A DNA stretch of 47,535 nucleotides from Limosilactobacillus sp. (GCA_030530845.1 JAUMUE010000009.1:1-47535), one strand, 5' to 3'. Shown: positions 8,474-19,086, counted from the stretch's first letter. A program made the numbers and translations. Notes: generated by a model from the letters alone, not told the origin.

Positions 8474-9936
8474 CGTGCCACGCGCTCCTTTCTTTCCCGT
8501 TGTTCTTGTTCGCTCAGTGACTTCAGGTAGCCCGCTTCGTAGTCGTACAGTGGCGTTGGATAGTCGGCGTTGAAGTATGCGACCGTCAAACCACCATATG
8601 GAGCATCACCGGCATCTGGAATATTGATCGCCTTGACCAGTGATTCCACGCTGAGAAAACTCAGTGAGTCAGCGCCGATCAAGTCCCGCATTTCATCGAC
8701 CGTGTAGTGTGCAGCTATCAGGTCTGAACGGGTAGAAATATCAATTCCATAGAAGCATGGGAACTTGAATGGAGGTGACGCAATCAGCATGTGTACTTCC
8801 TTTGCGCCAGCATCACGCAGCATCTTCACGATTTGCTTGGAGGTGGTACCACGGACGATTGAGTCGTCAACCACCGCGACTTTTTTGCCACTAACCACAC
8901 CGCGTACAGCCGAGAGTTTCAAGTGGACACCGCGTTCCCGTAATGCCTGGGTTGGTTGGATAAAAGTCCGCGCCACGTATTGGTTCTTGATCAAACCCAT
9001 TTCGTATGGCAGGCCAATCTCTTCGGCGTAACCGGAAGCAGCTGAAAGAGAAGAATTCGGCACCCCGATCACGATATCGGCATCCACTGGGTGTTCCTTT
9101 GCAAGACGCCGACCCATTTCCTTGCGGGCGTTGTGGACAGTGACACCGTGGATGATGGAGTCAGGACGGGCGAAGTAGATGTATTCCATTGAGCAGATCG
9201 CCAGTTGCGTATCAGTTGTGTAGTGGTCGATCTTGAGCCCATCCTTGTCAATAATGATCAACTCACCCGGTTGGACGTCACGGACAAGCTTAGCGTCGAT
9301 GATATCCAGGGCACAGGTTTCACTAGCGACCACGTAGGCACCGTTCTCGAGCTGACCGATGCAGAGTGGACGAATTCCGTTGGGGTCCAAAGCTGCAATC
9401 AGCCGGTCCTTTTGCAACAAGAGGTAGGCGAATCCACCCTTAACCTGGTTCAAGCTCTTCTTCAAGGCGGGAATGAATCCGTCCTTAATGTGCTTGCGGA
9501 TGAGGTGGATCAAAATTTCGGTATCAGAATCTGATTGGAAGACCGCCCCTTCGTCTTCGAGTTGGCGACGGAGAGTGACGGCATTGGTCAAATTACCGTT
9601 ATGCGCCAAAGCCACATCCCCGTCGTGAAAACGGAAGAGAAAAGGTTGCACGTTGGCGATTGAGTTGTGCCCTGTAGTACCGTAACGGACGTGTCCAATT
9701 GCGGAGTCACCGACTAAGCGGCTCAGTTCGTCCTTGTCTTCAAATACCTTTGAGAGCAGGCCCCGATCGCGGTGTTGGTACAATTCGCCACCATCACTAG
9801 AGACAATCCCTGCGCCTTCTTGGCCACGGTGTTGAAGAGTGTGCAAGCCGTAGTATGTCAGCTGGCTCGCGTCCGGTGCGCCGAACACACCAAAGACACC
9901 ACATTCTTCGTTTAGTCCTTTGATTTCAGCTGGCAA
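8470..9936 (-). CDS. purF: Amidophosphoribosyltransferase
   Basis: PurF makes phosphoribosylamine from PRPP and glutamine, the committed step of purine synthesis. The class II glutaminase domain begins with the catalytic cysteine in [10 protein letters not shown] after a short propeptide. The PRPP-binding loop [14 protein letters not shown] lies in the C-terminal part. The longest reading frame starts at ATG 9954, but GGGAGGAGG lies seven bases before an in-frame TTG at 9936. That start gives [12 protein letters not shown], the N-terminus expected in lactobacilli, so I chose it (488 residues). The gene overlaps purL by 25 bases. Confidence 0.95.
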   Translation of the reverse strand: MPAEIKGLNEECGVFGVFGAPDASQLTYYGLHTLQHRGQEGAGIVSSDGGELYQHRDRGLLSKVFEDKDELSRLVGDSAIGHVRYGTTGHNSIANVQPFLFRFHDGDVALAHNGNLTNAVTLRRQLEDEGAVFQSDSDTEILIHLIRKHIKDGFIPALKKSLNQVKGGFAYLLLQKDRLIAALDPNGIRPLCIGQLENGAYVVASETCALDIIDAKLVRDVQPGELIIIDKDGLKIDHYTTDTQLAICSMEYIYFARPDSIIHGVTVHNARKEMGRRLAKEHPVDADIVIGVPNSSLSAASGYAEEIGLPYEMGLIKNQYVARTFIQPTQALRERGVHLKLSAVRGVVSGKKVAVVDDSIVRGTTSKQIVKMLRDAGAKEVHMLIASPPFKFPCFYGIDISTRSDLIAAHYTVDEMRDLIGADSLSFLSVESLVKAINIPDAGDAPYGGLTVAYFNADYPTPLYDYEAGYLKSLSEQEQRERKERVAR

Positions 9937-12140
9937 GGCAGTGCCTCCTCCCATAATTGTTGAAGTTGAGAAACATTTTCGTTTAATTCCGCATCAGCCA
10001 GGTGCGCTTCCAGCCAGTGCGTGTTTGTGACTACACCGACCATCTTGGCAACATCACCCATAGCTTGTTCAAATTCAGCGGTAAATTCTGTTGGAACAGT
10101 AACAACCAGGCGTCCTGGGGTTTCGCTAAAGAGCAGTTCCGCTGTCAATTCGCGTAAGTCCAGGTCCATCCCGAGGTCGGTCTTGAACAGCATCTCGCTC
10201 AAGGCCACTCCAAGTCCACCTTCACTCAAGTCGTGTGAGCTAGTTACGTGTCCCGCTTGCATTTGTCCGAGGAGCTTCATCAGGTAGTCGTGTACTTCGT
10301 TGATATCAAAGTCATTTAAGACACCGCTAATATCTCCTTGGACCATCTTTTGTAATTCAGATCCCGCAAAATCAGCGCCAGTACGTCCGATCAGGTAAAC
10401 GCAGTCGCCGGCATTTTGCGCCATTGATGGGATCACATATTCAATATCCTTTACTAAACCAACCATTCCGACCATTGGAGTTGGGTGGATGGCTTGGCCG
10501 TTGTTTTCGTTGTAGAGGGAAACGTTCCCGGAGATGACTGGGGTGTCGAATACTCGGCACGCTTCAGCCATTCCCTTCACTGATTGGTGGAGTTCCCAGA
10601 AGATTTCTGGATCGTTAGGATCACCGTAGTTCAGGCAGTCAGTGATTGCCAGTGGTTCTGCACCAGATGAAATGATGTTTGATGCGGCTTCGACCAGGGC
10701 GATCTTCCCACCGATTTCAGGACTTAAGTAAACGAAGCGACCGTTGCCGTCAGTCGTCATCGAAAGGCCCTTGTGAGTACCACGGACACGGATGACACCA
10801 GCATCTGAACCCGGTCCCACCACCGTGCTCGTCCGTACTTGTGAATCGTATTGTTCAAACAGGCTGGACTTGTCGGCGATGGTGCTTTGTTGGAGAAGGT
10901 CACGGAGCGTTTGTGCCACGTCTGCGATTTCTGGCTTCCAGGCTTCTTGGGCTTCTGCGGCGGTGATCCGTGCAGGTTTCTTTTCTTCGCTTTCTTCTTC
11001 CAAAACATCGTCAGTCAATGTCGATACTGGGATGTCACAGACCACTTGGCCGTCGTGGCGGAGAACGTATTGGTGACCTTCAGTGATCCGGCCGATCGTT
11101 ACGGCTTCGAGGTCGTATTCTTGGAAGATCTTTTGGACGTCTTCTTCGTGACCCTTGTTTACACAGAGCAGCATCCGTTCTTGGGATTCACTCAGCATGA
11201 TTTCATAAGCTGACATCCCCGTTTCCCGTTGTGGTACGAGGTCCAGGTCCAGGTCCATCCCACTTTGTCCTTCAGACGCCATTTCGGCACTGGAGGAAAC
11301 AATTCCGGCAGCCCCCATGTCTTGGATACCGACGAGCCAGTCCGGGTGCTTGGTGATCACGTCGAGGCAGGCTTCGAGCAGGAGTTTTTCCATAAAGGGG
11401 TCACCTACTTGAACGGCGGAACGTTGGGTGGCGTTTTCGTCACTAAAATCAGCAGAGGCAAATGTGGCACCGTGAATACCATCACGACCAGTCTTGGCAC
11501 CGACGTACATTACGGCATTGCCGACACCGGCTGCCTTACCCTTTTGAATATCTTTTTGGTCCATCAAGCCGACACTCATGGCGTTACACAAGACATTACC
11601 TTGGTAGCAGGCATCAAATGTGGTTTCACCTGCGACGGTTGGGATCCCCATACAGTTACCGTAGTCACCGATCCCGCGAACAGTACCAGCGACCTTCATC
11701 CGGGTTTGGTTGTTGTCGAGCTCACCGAAATGAAGTGAATCGAGTGAAGCGACTGGGCGGGCACCCATAGAGAAGATGTCACGCAAGATCCCACCGACAC
11801 CGGTTGCGGCACCTTGGTATGGTTCGACCGTCGTGGGGTGGTTATGAGATTCAGCCTTGAACACTACAGCTTGGCCATCATCAATGTCGACGACCCCGGC
11901 ACCTTCACCAGGACCTTGCAGCACACGGTCATTCTTATTAGGGAACCAACGCAGGACGGGCTTGGACTTCTTGTAGGAACAGTGTTCACTCCACATTGCA
12001 GAGAACAAGCCAGTTTCCGTGTAGTTTGGCAGGCGTCCCAGGAGCTTTTCTGAGATGTAGTTGTATTCTCGTTCGCTCAAACTCCAATCAAGGTAGGGCT
12101 TCTTTTCTTTGATTTCTTCCGGTGACATCGCTTGCTTCAT
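9912..12140 (-). CDS. purL: FGAM synthase, large subunit
   Basis: This is the catalytic subunit of the three-part PurLQS phosphoribosylformylglycinamidine synthase, the fourth step. The 742-residue length marks the small Gram-positive type that needs separate PurQ and PurS. Recognisable motifs are [20 protein letters not shown] (about 98-117), [12 protein letters not shown] and [15 protein letters not shown]. It begins two bases after purQ, and its 3' end overlaps purF. Confidence 0.97.
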   Translation of the reverse strand: MKQAMSPEEIKEKKPYLDWSLSEREYNYISEKLLGRLPNYTETGLFSAMWSEHCSYKKSKPVLRWFPNKNDRVLQGPGEGAGVVDIDDGQAVVFKAESHNHPTTVEPYQGAATGVGGILRDIFSMGARPVASLDSLHFGELDNNQTRMKVAGTVRGIGDYGNCMGIPTVAGETTFDACYQGNVLCNAMSVGLMDQKDIQKGKAAGVGNAVMYVGAKTGRDGIHGATFASADFSDENATQRSAVQVGDPFMEKLLLEACLDVITKHPDWLVGIQDMGAAGIVSSSAEMASEGQSGMDLDLDLVPQRETGMSAYEIMLSESQERMLLCVNKGHEEDVQKIFQEYDLEAVTIGRITEGHQYVLRHDGQVVCDIPVSTLTDDVLEEESEEKKPARITAAEAQEAWKPEIADVAQTLRDLLQQSTIADKSSLFEQYDSQVRTSTVVGPGSDAGVIRVRGTHKGLSMTTDGNGRFVYLSPEIGGKIALVEAASNIISSGAEPLAITDCLNYGDPNDPEIFWELHQSVKGMAEACRVFDTPVISGNVSLYNENNGQAIHPTPMVGMVGLVKDIEYVIPSMAQNAGDCVYLIGRTGADFAGSELQKMVQGDISGVLNDFDINEVHDYLMKLLGQMQAGHVTSSHDLSEGGLGVALSEMLFKTDLGMDLDLRELTAELLFSETPGRLVVTVPTEFTAEFEQAMGDVAKMVGVVTNTHWLEAHLADAELNENVSQLQQLWEEALPCQLKSKD

Positions 12141-12142
12141 CG

Positions 12143-12823
12143 TTATTCCTCCACTTTTGCTTGACCGTTTTGCAACAAGGACTTGAATAAGCGCAGACCA
12201 TCAGTGTTTCCGAGGATGGCTTCGACTGCACGTTCGGGGTGTGGCATCATGCCGAGAACGTTACCGCGCTTGTTGGTGATTCCAGCGATGTTACGCAGGC
12301 TACCATTAGGGTTTTCTTCTGCGTACCGGAAAACGACTTGGTGGTTGGCTTCGAGTTCGTCCAACGTCTTCAAGTCAGCGTAGTAGCTACCGTCAGCGTG
12401 CGCAATTGGCAGGGCAATCCGTTCGTGTTCTTGGTATTGGCTAGTAAACAGAGTCTGGTTGTTTACGACTTCCAGTGGAACAGTCTTGCAAACAAACTTT
12501 TGGCTGTCGTTACGCTTCAAAGCACCAGGCAAGAGGCCCGCTTCAGTCAAAATTTGGAATCCGTTGCAGGTACCAAAGACCGGTTTACCTTCATCAGCCA
12601 TCTTCACGACTTCCTTCATCACCGGAGCGAACCGGGCGATGGCACCAGAACGCAGGTAGTCACCGTATGAAAATCCCCCCGGCAGCATTACCGCGTCATA
12701 CCCGTCGAGACTTTCTGCCTTGTGTGAAACATAGTCGACGTCAGCGCCGCAAACAGTGCCGAGCGCTTCGAACAAGTCGACGTCACAGTTAGAACCAGGA
12801 AAAACGATTACCGCAATTTTCAT
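12143..12823 (-). CDS. purQ: FGAM synthase, glutaminase subunit
   Basis: PurQ hydrolyses glutamine and passes ammonia to PurL. It has 226 residues with the class I glutaminase triad: Cys86 in FGTCNGFQ and the His/Glu of [10 protein letters not shown] near the C-terminus. The N-terminal [10 protein letters not shown] and [13 protein letters not shown] are family hallmarks. It lies between purS and purL with two-base gaps on each side. Confidence 0.97.
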   Translation of the reverse strand: MKIAVIVFPGSNCDVDLFEALGTVCGADVDYVSHKAESLDGYDAVMLPGGFSYGDYLRSGAIARFAPVMKEVVKMADEGKPVFGTCNGFQILTEAGLLPGALKRNDSQKFVCKTVPLEVVNNQTLFTSQYQEHERIALPIAHADGSYYADLKTLDELEANHQVVFRYAEENPNGSLRNIAGITNKRGNVLGMMPHPERAVEAILGNTDGLRLFKSLLQNGQAKVEE

Positions 12824-12825
12824 TC

Positions 12826-13071
12826 TTAATCCTCCGATACTTGGTAGGTGTAAGTTTCCATGTTGAAGTTCACTAACAACTTTTCAGCGATTTCTCTCAC
12901 GACCGCGTCAACTTGGTCACCAGTGGCGTCGATGGTAACGTCAAAGAACTTACCAACTTGCACATCCTTAACTTCTTCGTGACCTAATTGGTGGATGGTC
13001 TTAGTCACCGTGTCACCTTGGGGATCGAAAACTGAGGACTTGTATGTAACGAAAATCCGAACTTTAGTCAT
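12826..13071 (-). CDS. purS: FGAM synthase, PurS subunit
   Basis: This 81-residue protein bridges PurL and PurQ in the FGAM synthase complex. It shows the family features: a start like [17 protein letters not shown], then [20 protein letters not shown]. Its first codon overlaps the purC stop by one base (TAATG). Confidence 0.95.
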   Translation of the reverse strand: MTKVRIFVTYKSSVFDPQGDTVTKTIHQLGHEEVKDVQVGKFFDVTIDATGDQVDAVVREIAEKLLVNFNMETYTYQVSED

Positions 13072-13790
13072 TATTGTTCCTCCGCAATTGCTTTTTCTAA
13101 CCGTGCAAACACTTCATCGTAGGTAGTGGTCAAATCAGCGAGCTTTCTTCTGTAGACATCCTTGTCGAGGTGGGCGTTGGTTTCCAAGTCCCAGAGACGG
13201 CAGTTGTCAGGTGAAAATTCGTCGGCCAGGATGATTTGGCCATTGCTGAGACGACCAAATTCCAGTTTGAAGTCGACTAAGCGCATCCCCGCCTTAGCAC
13301 AGAGATCAGTCAAAAGCGCGTTGACCTTGCGGCAGATCCCCCACATTTGGGCTAATTCTTCGTGAGTCGCAAAGCCGAGGGCAACGGAAGCTGATTCGTT
13401 GATGAATGGATCATCGAGTGCATCGCTCTTGTAGAAGGTTTCTTCTACTGGTTCCTTGAGCGCGCTCCCCTCTTCTAAGCCGTAACGACTAGCGAAGTGA
13501 CCTGCGACAACGTTTCTCGTTACGAATTCGAGTGGTACCATGTCGCACTTCTTAACTAATTCTTCGTTTTCAGAGAGTTTCTTAATAAAGTGAGTCGTAA
13601 TACCGTGATCGATCAAGTATTGGAATACCAAGGTAGAGATCGCGTTTGCAGCTTCCCCCTTACCTGCGAAATGGTCCTTTTCCTTACCGTTCAGGGCAGT
13701 TGCTTGGTCCATGTACACGACCCGCAATACTTCGGGATCATCCGTTTGCCACATTTGCTTAGCTTTACCGGTATACAATAACTTTTCCAT
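13071..13790 (-). CDS. purC: SAICAR synthase
   Basis: PurC joins aspartate to CAIR using ATP. The 239-residue protein begins MEKLLYTGKAKQMW and holds FVTRNVVAGHFASRYG and the signature LADEFSPDNCRLWD. It is the first gene of the nine-gene operon purCSQLFMNHD and follows AAAGGAGTC. A TTGACA/TATATT promoter and several CGAAC boxes precede it, so PurR control is likely. Confidence 0.97.
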   Translation of the reverse strand: MEKLLYTGKAKQMWQTDDPEVLRVVYMDQATALNGKEKDHFAGKGEAANAISTLVFQYLIDHGITTHFIKKLSENEELVKKCDMVPLEFVTRNVVAGHFASRYGLEEGSALKEPVEETFYKSDALDDPFINESASVALGFATHEELAQMWGICRKVNALLTDLCAKAGMRLVDFKLEFGRLSNGQIILADEFSPDNCRLWDLETNAHLDKDVYRRKLADLTTTYDEVFARLEKAIAEEQ

Positions 13791-13817
13791 TTTCGGTTTG
13801 ACTCCTTTGGTAAAATA

Positions 13818-13939
13818 CGAACGTTACAAAGAGTGCGAACGATATTTATTCGTTCTTGATACTGTCAATATACTATCTAGCCAATTGCCTGTCAACGGGA
13901 AACATTAACTTTATTTTTGTTTAACGTTTTCAATGTTCG
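13818..13939 (-). promoter_or_regulatory. PurBox cluster at purC
   Basis: CGAAC cores, the heart of the Gram-positive PurBox, occur at 13935-13939 (minus strand, inside AAACGAACATTGA, about 40 bases upstream of the -35 box), at 13836-13840 and at 13818-13822 (both plus strand, in the transcribed leader). An inverted repeat GAACGA/TCGTTC also lies in the leader (about 13837-13855). This fits PurR binding, but which boxes act is inference. Confidence 0.7.
13867..13895 (-). promoter_or_regulatory. purC operon promoter
   Basis: TTGACA (13890-13895) and TATATT (13867-13872) are spaced by 17 bases on the minus strand, about 75 bases before the purC start. This is the strongest consensus promoter seen in the window. 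Confidence 0.85.
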
Positions 13940-14002
13940 TTTTCTAAAGAATTAAACATTAATTTCACAAACAATATTAATCTTTTGCCAAATTTACCCC
14001 AC

Positions 14003-14032
14003 AAAAAAAGGCCGCGAGAAAATATCACGACC
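14003..14032 (-). terminator. Terminator of the purEKB operon
   Basis: GGTCGTGA pairs with TCTCGCGGCC, with some G-T pairs, followed by seven T on the minus strand, 15 bases after the purB stop. It separates purEKB from purCSQLFMNHD. Confidence 0.85.
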
Positions 14033-14046
14033 AAAGAGAGTGAATT

Positions 14047-15342
14047 TTAATCTAAGCCGAGGCGCTTGTATACGTCGTCAACGTGGCGGAGGTGCCAGTG
14101 GTAGTCAAAGGCGTCGTTCAAGTCTTCTGTGCTTAATTGCTTTTGGATTACCGGGTCAGCTTCGAGCAGTGGACGGAATGGAACTTGGTCTGCCCAGCAC
14201 TTGGCTGTGTATGGTTGAATCAAGTCATAAGCATCTTCACGGCTCAGGCCACTTTCAACCAACTTAAGCAGCACACGACCGGAGTAGATCAGGCCGAGTG
14301 TCTTGTCCATGTTCTTCTTCATTGTTTCTGGGAAGACGTCGAGGTTCTTGAGCAGGCGACCCATCCGACGAAGCATGTAGTCAAGTAGCGCAGTGGAGTC
14401 TGGTAAAATCATCCGTTCTGCGCTGGAGTGGGAGATGTCGCGTTCGTGCCACAATGCGACGTCTTCGTAAGCAGTAACCACGTGACCTCTGAGTACCCGT
14501 GCACAACCACAGATATTTTCGGAGGCGATTGGGTTACGCTTGTGTGGCATTGCTGAAGAACCCTTTTGACCCTTAGCAAAGTGTTCTTCGACTTCATGGA
14601 TTTCAGTCCGTTGAAGGGAACGAATTTCAGTAGCGATTTCTTCCATGCTGGTACCGACTAATGCGATCGCAGCGATGTATTCGGCGTGGAGGTCACGTGG
14701 AAGAACCTGGGTAGAGATTTCTTGGGCGTGGAGTCCGAGACGCTTGCAGACGTATTCTTCGACGAATGGGTCCACTTCAGCGAATGTACCAACCGCACCG
14801 GAGATCTTACCGGCTTCGACACCACGAGCGGCGTGTTCGAAGCGTTCCTTGTTCCGCAGCATTTCTGAGTACCAACGAGCTGCCTTCAATCCAAAAGTGG
14901 TTGGTTCGGCGTGAATCCCGTGAGTACGGCCCATGCAGACGGTGTATTTGTACTTTTCAGCCATGTCCTTGAGTACGGCGATAAAGTCATCGATGTCCTT
15001 TCTCAAGATGTCGTTGGCCTTCTTCAAGCGCAGACCTTGAGCGGTATCCACGACATCAGTACTGGTCATACCGTAGTGAACCCACTTCCGTTCAGGACCG
15101 AGTGACTTAGAAACGTTCCGGGTGAAGGCGATCACGTCATGGTGGGTCACCGCTTCGATTTCAGCAATACCTTCTACGTCGAACTTCGCATTCTTACGGA
15201 TCTTCTCCACGTCTTCAGCTGGGATGTGGCCGAGCTTGCTCCACGCTTCGTCAGCTGCAATTTCAACTTCTAACCAGCATTGGTATTGGGTTTCTAAGCT
15301 CCAGATCTTTGCCATTTCAGGGCTTGTATAACGATCAATCAT
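14047..15342 (-). CDS. purB: Adenylosuccinate lyase
   Basis: PurB removes fumarate from SAICAR in the path to IMP and from adenylosuccinate in AMP synthesis. The 431-residue length is normal. The fumarase/aspartase signature appears as SSAMPHKRNPI around residues 262-272, with THHDVIAF and MGRTHGIHAEPT earlier. It is the last gene of purEKB, 68 bases after purK, and ends at a strong terminator. Confidence 0.97.
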   Translation of the reverse strand: MIDRYTSPEMAKIWSLETQYQCWLEVEIAADEAWSKLGHIPAEDVEKIRKNAKFDVEGIAEIEAVTHHDVIAFTRNVSKSLGPERKWVHYGMTSTDVVDTAQGLRLKKANDILRKDIDDFIAVLKDMAEKYKYTVCMGRTHGIHAEPTTFGLKAARWYSEMLRNKERFEHAARGVEAGKISGAVGTFAEVDPFVEEYVCKRLGLHAQEISTQVLPRDLHAEYIAAIALVGTSMEEIATEIRSLQRTEIHEVEEHFAKGQKGSSAMPHKRNPIASENICGCARVLRGHVVTAYEDVALWHERDISHSSAERMILPDSTALLDYMLRRMGRLLKNLDVFPETMKKNMDKTLGLIYSGRVLLKLVESGLSREDAYDLIQPYTAKCWADQVPFRPLLEADPVIQKQLSTEDLNDAFDYHWHLRHVDDVYKRLGLD

Positions 15343-15410
15343 CGAATAAATTCCTCTCTTTTTCTGTTCTAAATTTAATTATCACATAGCTTGGGACAGT
15401 CGCAAACCGA

Positions 15411-16523
15411 TTAATCCCAAATATGAGTATCTGCAATTTCCTTCACGGTCGTGTCAAGGTCATCGGTCAGGATGGTGACATGGCCCATCTTACGGTTATG
15501 GCGTACTTCAGCCTTGCCGTAATCATGGAAGTGCCAGTCCGGTTTTTGGGCAATCATTTTGCGAACTCCTTCGACATGTTGGCCCAAGACGTTGACCATC
15601 ACCACGTCTTGTAATAGCTTGATCTTTGGTAGTGGCCAGTTGCAGATCGCCCGGTTGTGGATTGCAAATTGCGAGAAGTTGCAGGCCTCAATCGTGTAGT
15701 GGCCAGAGTTGTGTGGACGGGGTGCCAATTCGTTAACGTACAATTCACCGTCATCCCCGACAAACATTTCTACTCCTAGGATTCCGCACAGGTTAATCGC
15801 GTCAGCAATCTTGACCGCCATCTCTTCGGCCCGCTTGCGTAACTTACCTGGGATTCGCGCAGGAACAATGCTGAGATGTAATATTTCGTTGCGGTGGATA
15901 TTTTCAGAAACGGGGAAGGTCGTCACTTCGCCGTTTTCGTTACGCGCCACCATCACGGAACATTCCTCCTTAAATGGCACCCAACCTTCGAGGATCGCGT
16001 CCTTGGTAGATAAAATGCCATCGCACTTGTCGAGGTCAGAGGCGGAGTGCAGGACTTCTTGGCCGTGGCCATCATAACCACCCTCACAAGTCTTGAGGAC
16101 GCAGGGGTAACCGAGTTCGGTAATCGCGCGGTCAAGATCAGAGCGATTCTTCACAGCACGGAATGGAGCGGTTTGCAGGCCCGCGTCACGAAGGAAAGTC
16201 TTTTCCCGGATCCGGTTCTTTGTCGTGTACAAAAGTTGTGTTCCCTGAGGAATGTAGACTTTGTCCGCGACGTCTTCTAGCGCCTTCAAGTCAACATTTT
16301 CAAATTCATACGTTAACACATCGGAGCGTTGTGCTAATTCCTCAATCGCTGCGATATCAGAATATTCGGCAACAATCTGGTCATCAGCACACTGACCGGC
16401 GGGGCAATCGGGGGTTGGATCTAAGATGATCACCCGCATCCCCGTCAACTTCGCATCGAGTGCCATCATCTGACCGAGTTGACCACCACCGATGATCCCG
16501 ATCGTTTGGCCTTGTTGAATCAT
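15411..16523 (-). CDS. purK: 5-(carboxyamino)imidazole ribonucleotide synthase
   Basis: PurK carboxylates AIR to N5-CAIR with ATP and bicarbonate. It is an ATP-grasp protein of 370 residues: N-terminal IGIIGGGQLGQM, the ATP loop CEGGYDGHGQ, and NELAPRPHNSGHYT in the C-terminal half. The longest frame would start at a GTG at 16544, but that GTG is part of the ribosome-binding sequence (GTGGGGAA). The ATG at 16523 starts one base after the purE stop and gives the usual N-terminus. Confidence 0.96.
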   Translation of the reverse strand: MIQQGQTIGIIGGGQLGQMMALDAKLTGMRVIILDPTPDCPAGQCADDQIVAEYSDIAAIEELAQRSDVLTYEFENVDLKALEDVADKVYIPQGTQLLYTTKNRIREKTFLRDAGLQTAPFRAVKNRSDLDRAITELGYPCVLKTCEGGYDGHGQEVLHSASDLDKCDGILSTKDAILEGWVPFKEECSVMVARNENGEVTTFPVSENIHRNEILHLSIVPARIPGKLRKRAEEMAVKIADAINLCGILGVEMFVGDDGELYVNELAPRPHNSGHYTIEACNFSQFAIHNRAICNWPLPKIKLLQDVVMVNVLGQHVEGVRKMIAQKPDWHFHDYGKAEVRHNRKMGHVTILTDDLDTTVKEIADTHIWD

Positions 16524-16524
16524 T

Positions 16525-17010
16525 TTAGTCAAGGTGTTCCCCACTTTCCATCGCTGCGTCGTGCATTTGCTTGCGGTAATCCACGATCTTATTTTGAATC
16601 GTCTTGTCGGTAATCCCTAAAATCTGAAGAGCGAGCAGCGCTGCATTCTTAGCACCAGCCACACCAATTGCAGTCGTCGCAACTGGAATTCCAGCGGGCA
16701 TTTGAACAATCGACAAGAGTGAATCCATCCCGCCTAGCGCCTTGGTCTGTCCAGGAATCCCAATTACTGGCAATGGCGTGTTAGCCGCGATCATCCCCGG
16801 CAAGTGAGCCGCCCCACCAGCGCAGGCAATGATCACCTTGGTACCATTATCAACGGATTCTTGCGCAAAGGCGAACATTTCATTAGGCATCCGGTGAGCT
16901 GAAATCACATTCTTATCGTATTTCACACCGAATTGATCTATGATCTTACAAGCCTCGGAAACAGTTGGCCAGTCCGACTTACTGCCCATCACAACACTAA
17001 TATCGCTCAT
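16525..17010 (-). CDS. purE: N5-CAIR mutase
   Basis: PurE (class I) rearranges N5-CAIR to CAIR. The 161-residue protein has the hallmarks VVMGSKSDW, SAHRMPNE (active-site His) and AGGAAHLPGM. GGAGG lies seven bases before the chosen ATG; a GTG one codon upstream is less well placed. It is the first gene of purEKB and has its own promoter with paired PurBoxes. Confidence 0.96.
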   Translation of the reverse strand: MSDISVVMGSKSDWPTVSEACKIIDQFGVKYDKNVISAHRMPNEMFAFAQESVDNGTKVIIACAGGAAHLPGMIAANTPLPVIGIPGQTKALGGMDSLLSIVQMPAGIPVATTAIGVAGAKNAALLALQILGITDKTIQNKIVDYRKQMHDAAMESGEHLD

Positions 17011-17037
17011 CACGTTACCTCCTTATAAACTGCTTTT

Positions 17038-17066
17038 AGAATACCAAATCATTTATTGCTATTCAA
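17038..17066 (-). promoter_or_regulatory. purEKB promoter
   Basis: TTGAAT (17061-17066) and TATTCT (17038-17043) are spaced by 17 bases on the minus strand, just upstream of purE. Confidence 0.65.
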
Positions 17067-17075
17067 GATTAACAT

Positions 17076-17109
17076 CGAACATAAATAAATGTTACTGTTT
17101 TAATGTTCG
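17076..17109 (-). promoter_or_regulatory. Paired PurBoxes before purE
   Basis: Two CGAACAT boxes face each other: plus strand at 17076-17082 and minus strand at 17103-17109. The gap between the CGAAC cores is 24 bases, close to the spacing of PurR operators described in Bacillus. They lie directly upstream of the -35 box. Confidence 0.78.
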
Positions 17110-17126
17110 TTTTAACTCAAACAATA

Positions 17127-17157
17127 CTAAAAGGCCACGCGCAAACGTAGCCTTTTT
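17127..17157 (-). terminator. Terminator of fhs
   Basis: GGCTACG pairs with CGTGGCC across a short loop and is followed by TTTTAG on the minus strand, 13 bases after the fhs stop. Confidence 0.8.
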
Positions 17158-17164
17158 CATTTAA

Positions 17165-18826
17165 TTAGAATAAACCGGTGATCTTGCGGTTTTCGTCGAT
17201 AGTCATGTTGACAGCTGCTGGAACCTTGGAAAGTCCTGGCATCGTCATCATGTTACCAGAAAGCGCAACGATGAAGCCGGCACCGAGCTTTGGTACGAAT
17301 TCACGGATGTGGAACGTGAAGTCTTCTGGTGCACCAAGGCGGGTTTGGTCATCAGTGAATGAGTATTGGGTCTTGGCAATACATACTGGCATGTTGTTCC
17401 AGCCGAGGTCAGCGAATTGCTTCAATTGCTTTTGGGCCTTGCGACTGAATACGACATCCTTAGCACCGTAGATCTTAGTAGCAACTGTGCGGACCTTGTC
17501 TTCTGGAGTGTCTTCCAATTCGTAAAGTTCGTGGAATTCACTGTCCTGGTCTGCCAGGCGGACAACTTCTTCGGCGAGGTCATGCGTACCTGCACCACCC
17601 TTTGCCCAGGCGTCAACCTTAACAACATTGACACCGAGTTCCTTACAGTTGTCTTCGATCATCTTAATTTCAGCATCTGTATCGGTAGCGAAGTGGTTCA
17701 CAGCAACAACCAATGGAACACCGAACCGTTGCATGTTCTTGATGTGGCGGTTGAGGTTGGCCATACCTTCCTTCAATTGTGGGAGGTTTTCACCCTTCAA
17801 GTCTTCCAAAGTAGCGCCACCGTTGTATTCGAGGGCACGAACGGTCGCAACGATTACGACTGCATCGGGGTTCTTGCCGAGTACACGGCGCTTGATGTCC
17901 ATGAACTTTTCCGCACCCAGGTCAGCACCGAAACCAGATTCAGTAACGGTGTAGTCAGCCAGTTGCATAGCGGTCTTAGTAGCCAAAACACTGTTACAAC
18001 CGTGGGCAATGTTGGCGAAAGGTCCACCGTGGATGATGGTTGGGGTGTGGTCAAGAGTTTGGACCAAGTTAGGCTTGATAGCGTCCTTGAGTAGGATGGT
18101 AATTGCGTCCGCAAAGCCCATTTCAGCGACGGTCACCGGCTTCTTGTCGTAAGTGTAGCCGACGACGATTTTGCCGACACGCTTCTTCAAGTCCATCAGG
18201 TCGGTTGAAAGACAGAGGATGGCCATCAATTCTGAAGCAGCAGTGATGTCAAAACCAGTTTCACGAGGAACACCTTGCATGATACCACCGAGACCAGTCA
18301 TGATATTACGCAATGCACGGTCGTTAACATCTTCCACACGCTTCCAGATAATCCGGCGTGGGTCAAGATTGAGCTTGTTGTCACGCATGATGTAGTTGTC
18401 GATCAATGCGGCCAGGGTGTTGTTAGCACTGGTCAAAGCGTGGAGATCGCCTGTAAAGTGGAGGTTAATGTCTTCCATTGGTACCACTTGGCTGTAACCA
18501 CCACCAGTAGCACCACCCTTGATACCAAAGACAGGACCCATGGAAGGTTCACGCATGGCGATGACAGTTTGGTGACCAAGTTGGTTCATTGCGTCACCTA
18601 ATCCGACGAGGACGGTAGACTTACCTTCACCAGCAGGAGTTGGGTTGATGGAAGTAACCAGAACCAACTTGTGCTTCTTGTCTGGGTGAGCTTGGACAGG
18701 CAAAGAGATCTTAGCCTTGTACTTACCGTATTGTTCAATATCATCTTCGCCTAAGCCAATCTTTTCAGCGATTTCTTTAATCGGCTTCATTTCCGCTTGA
18801 TTTGCAATTTCAATATCTGTCATCAT
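17165..18826 (-). CDS. fhs: Formate-tetrahydrofolate ligase
   Basis: Fhs makes 10-formyl-tetrahydrofolate from formate, tetrahydrofolate and ATP. At 553 residues it is full length. The P-loop TPAGEGKST lies near residue 62, preceded by [23 protein letters not shown] and [11 protein letters not shown] are conserved blocks. The product feeds PurN and PurH, which use this cofactor. The gene sits next to purE and has CGAAC boxes at its promoter, so it likely belongs to the PurR regulon. It is monocistronic, with its own terminator. Confidence 0.97.
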   Translation of the reverse strand: MMTDIEIANQAEMKPIKEIAEKIGLGEDDIEQYGKYKAKISLPVQAHPDKKHKLVLVTSINPTPAGEGKSTVLVGLGDAMNQLGHQTVIAMREPSMGPVFGIKGGATGGGYSQVVPMEDINLHFTGDLHALTSANNTLAALIDNYIMRDNKLNLDPRRIIWKRVEDVNDRALRNIMTGLGGIMQGVPRETGFDITAASELMAILCLSTDLMDLKKRVGKIVVGYTYDKKPVTVAEMGFADAITILLKDAIKPNLVQTLDHTPTIIHGGPFANIAHGCNSVLATKTAMQLADYTVTESGFGADLGAEKFMDIKRRVLGKNPDAVVIVATVRALEYNGGATLEDLKGENLPQLKEGMANLNRHIKNMQRFGVPLVVAVNHFATDTDAEIKMIEDNCKELGVNVVKVDAWAKGGAGTHDLAEEVVRLADQDSEFHELYELEDTPEDKVRTVATKIYGAKDVVFSRKAQKQLKQFADLGWNNMPVCIAKTQYSFTDDQTRLGAPEDFTFHIREFVPKLGAGFIVALSGNMMTMPGLSKVPAAVNMTIDENRKITGLF

Positions 18827-18851
18827 CGCAAAAATCCCCTCTCACAATACA

Positions 18852-18924
18852 CGAACATTATGTTTCACATTCTATATTTCGTTTGTTATATAGGAAATAT
18901 ACTTTAGTTTTAAAGACAAGTAAA
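18852..18924 (-). promoter_or_regulatory. fhs promoter with PurBoxes
   Basis: TTTACT (18919-18924) and TATATT (18896-18901) are spaced by 17 bases on the minus strand. Downstream of the predicted start site are CGAACAT (18852-18858, plus strand) and, facing it, CGAAA (18877-18881, minus strand). This resembles the purE pair, with one degenerate box. Confidence 0.6.
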
Positions 18925-19038
18925 GACTTTTTCACGAATTATCAGCCAATCAGTCTTTTAAAACGTCAACGTTTATAGCTTAATATCTCTCACAATCGAT
19001 GTCAAAGAACTAATAACCATGATGTGTCAATTTCTCCA

Positions 19039-19075
19039 TAAAAAAGGCCGGCGAATATAGGATAATGCCAGCCAA
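19039..19075 (-). terminator. Terminator of alsS-budA
   Basis: GGCTGGC pairs with GCCGGCC across a 14-base loop and is followed by six T on the minus strand, 14 bases after the budA stop. Confidence 0.85.
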
Positions 19076-19086
19076 AAATTTTATTC

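Noticed and set aside
17366-18094. A 242-codon open frame on the plus strand opposite fhs
   Set aside because: Antisense shadow of fhs with no family features.
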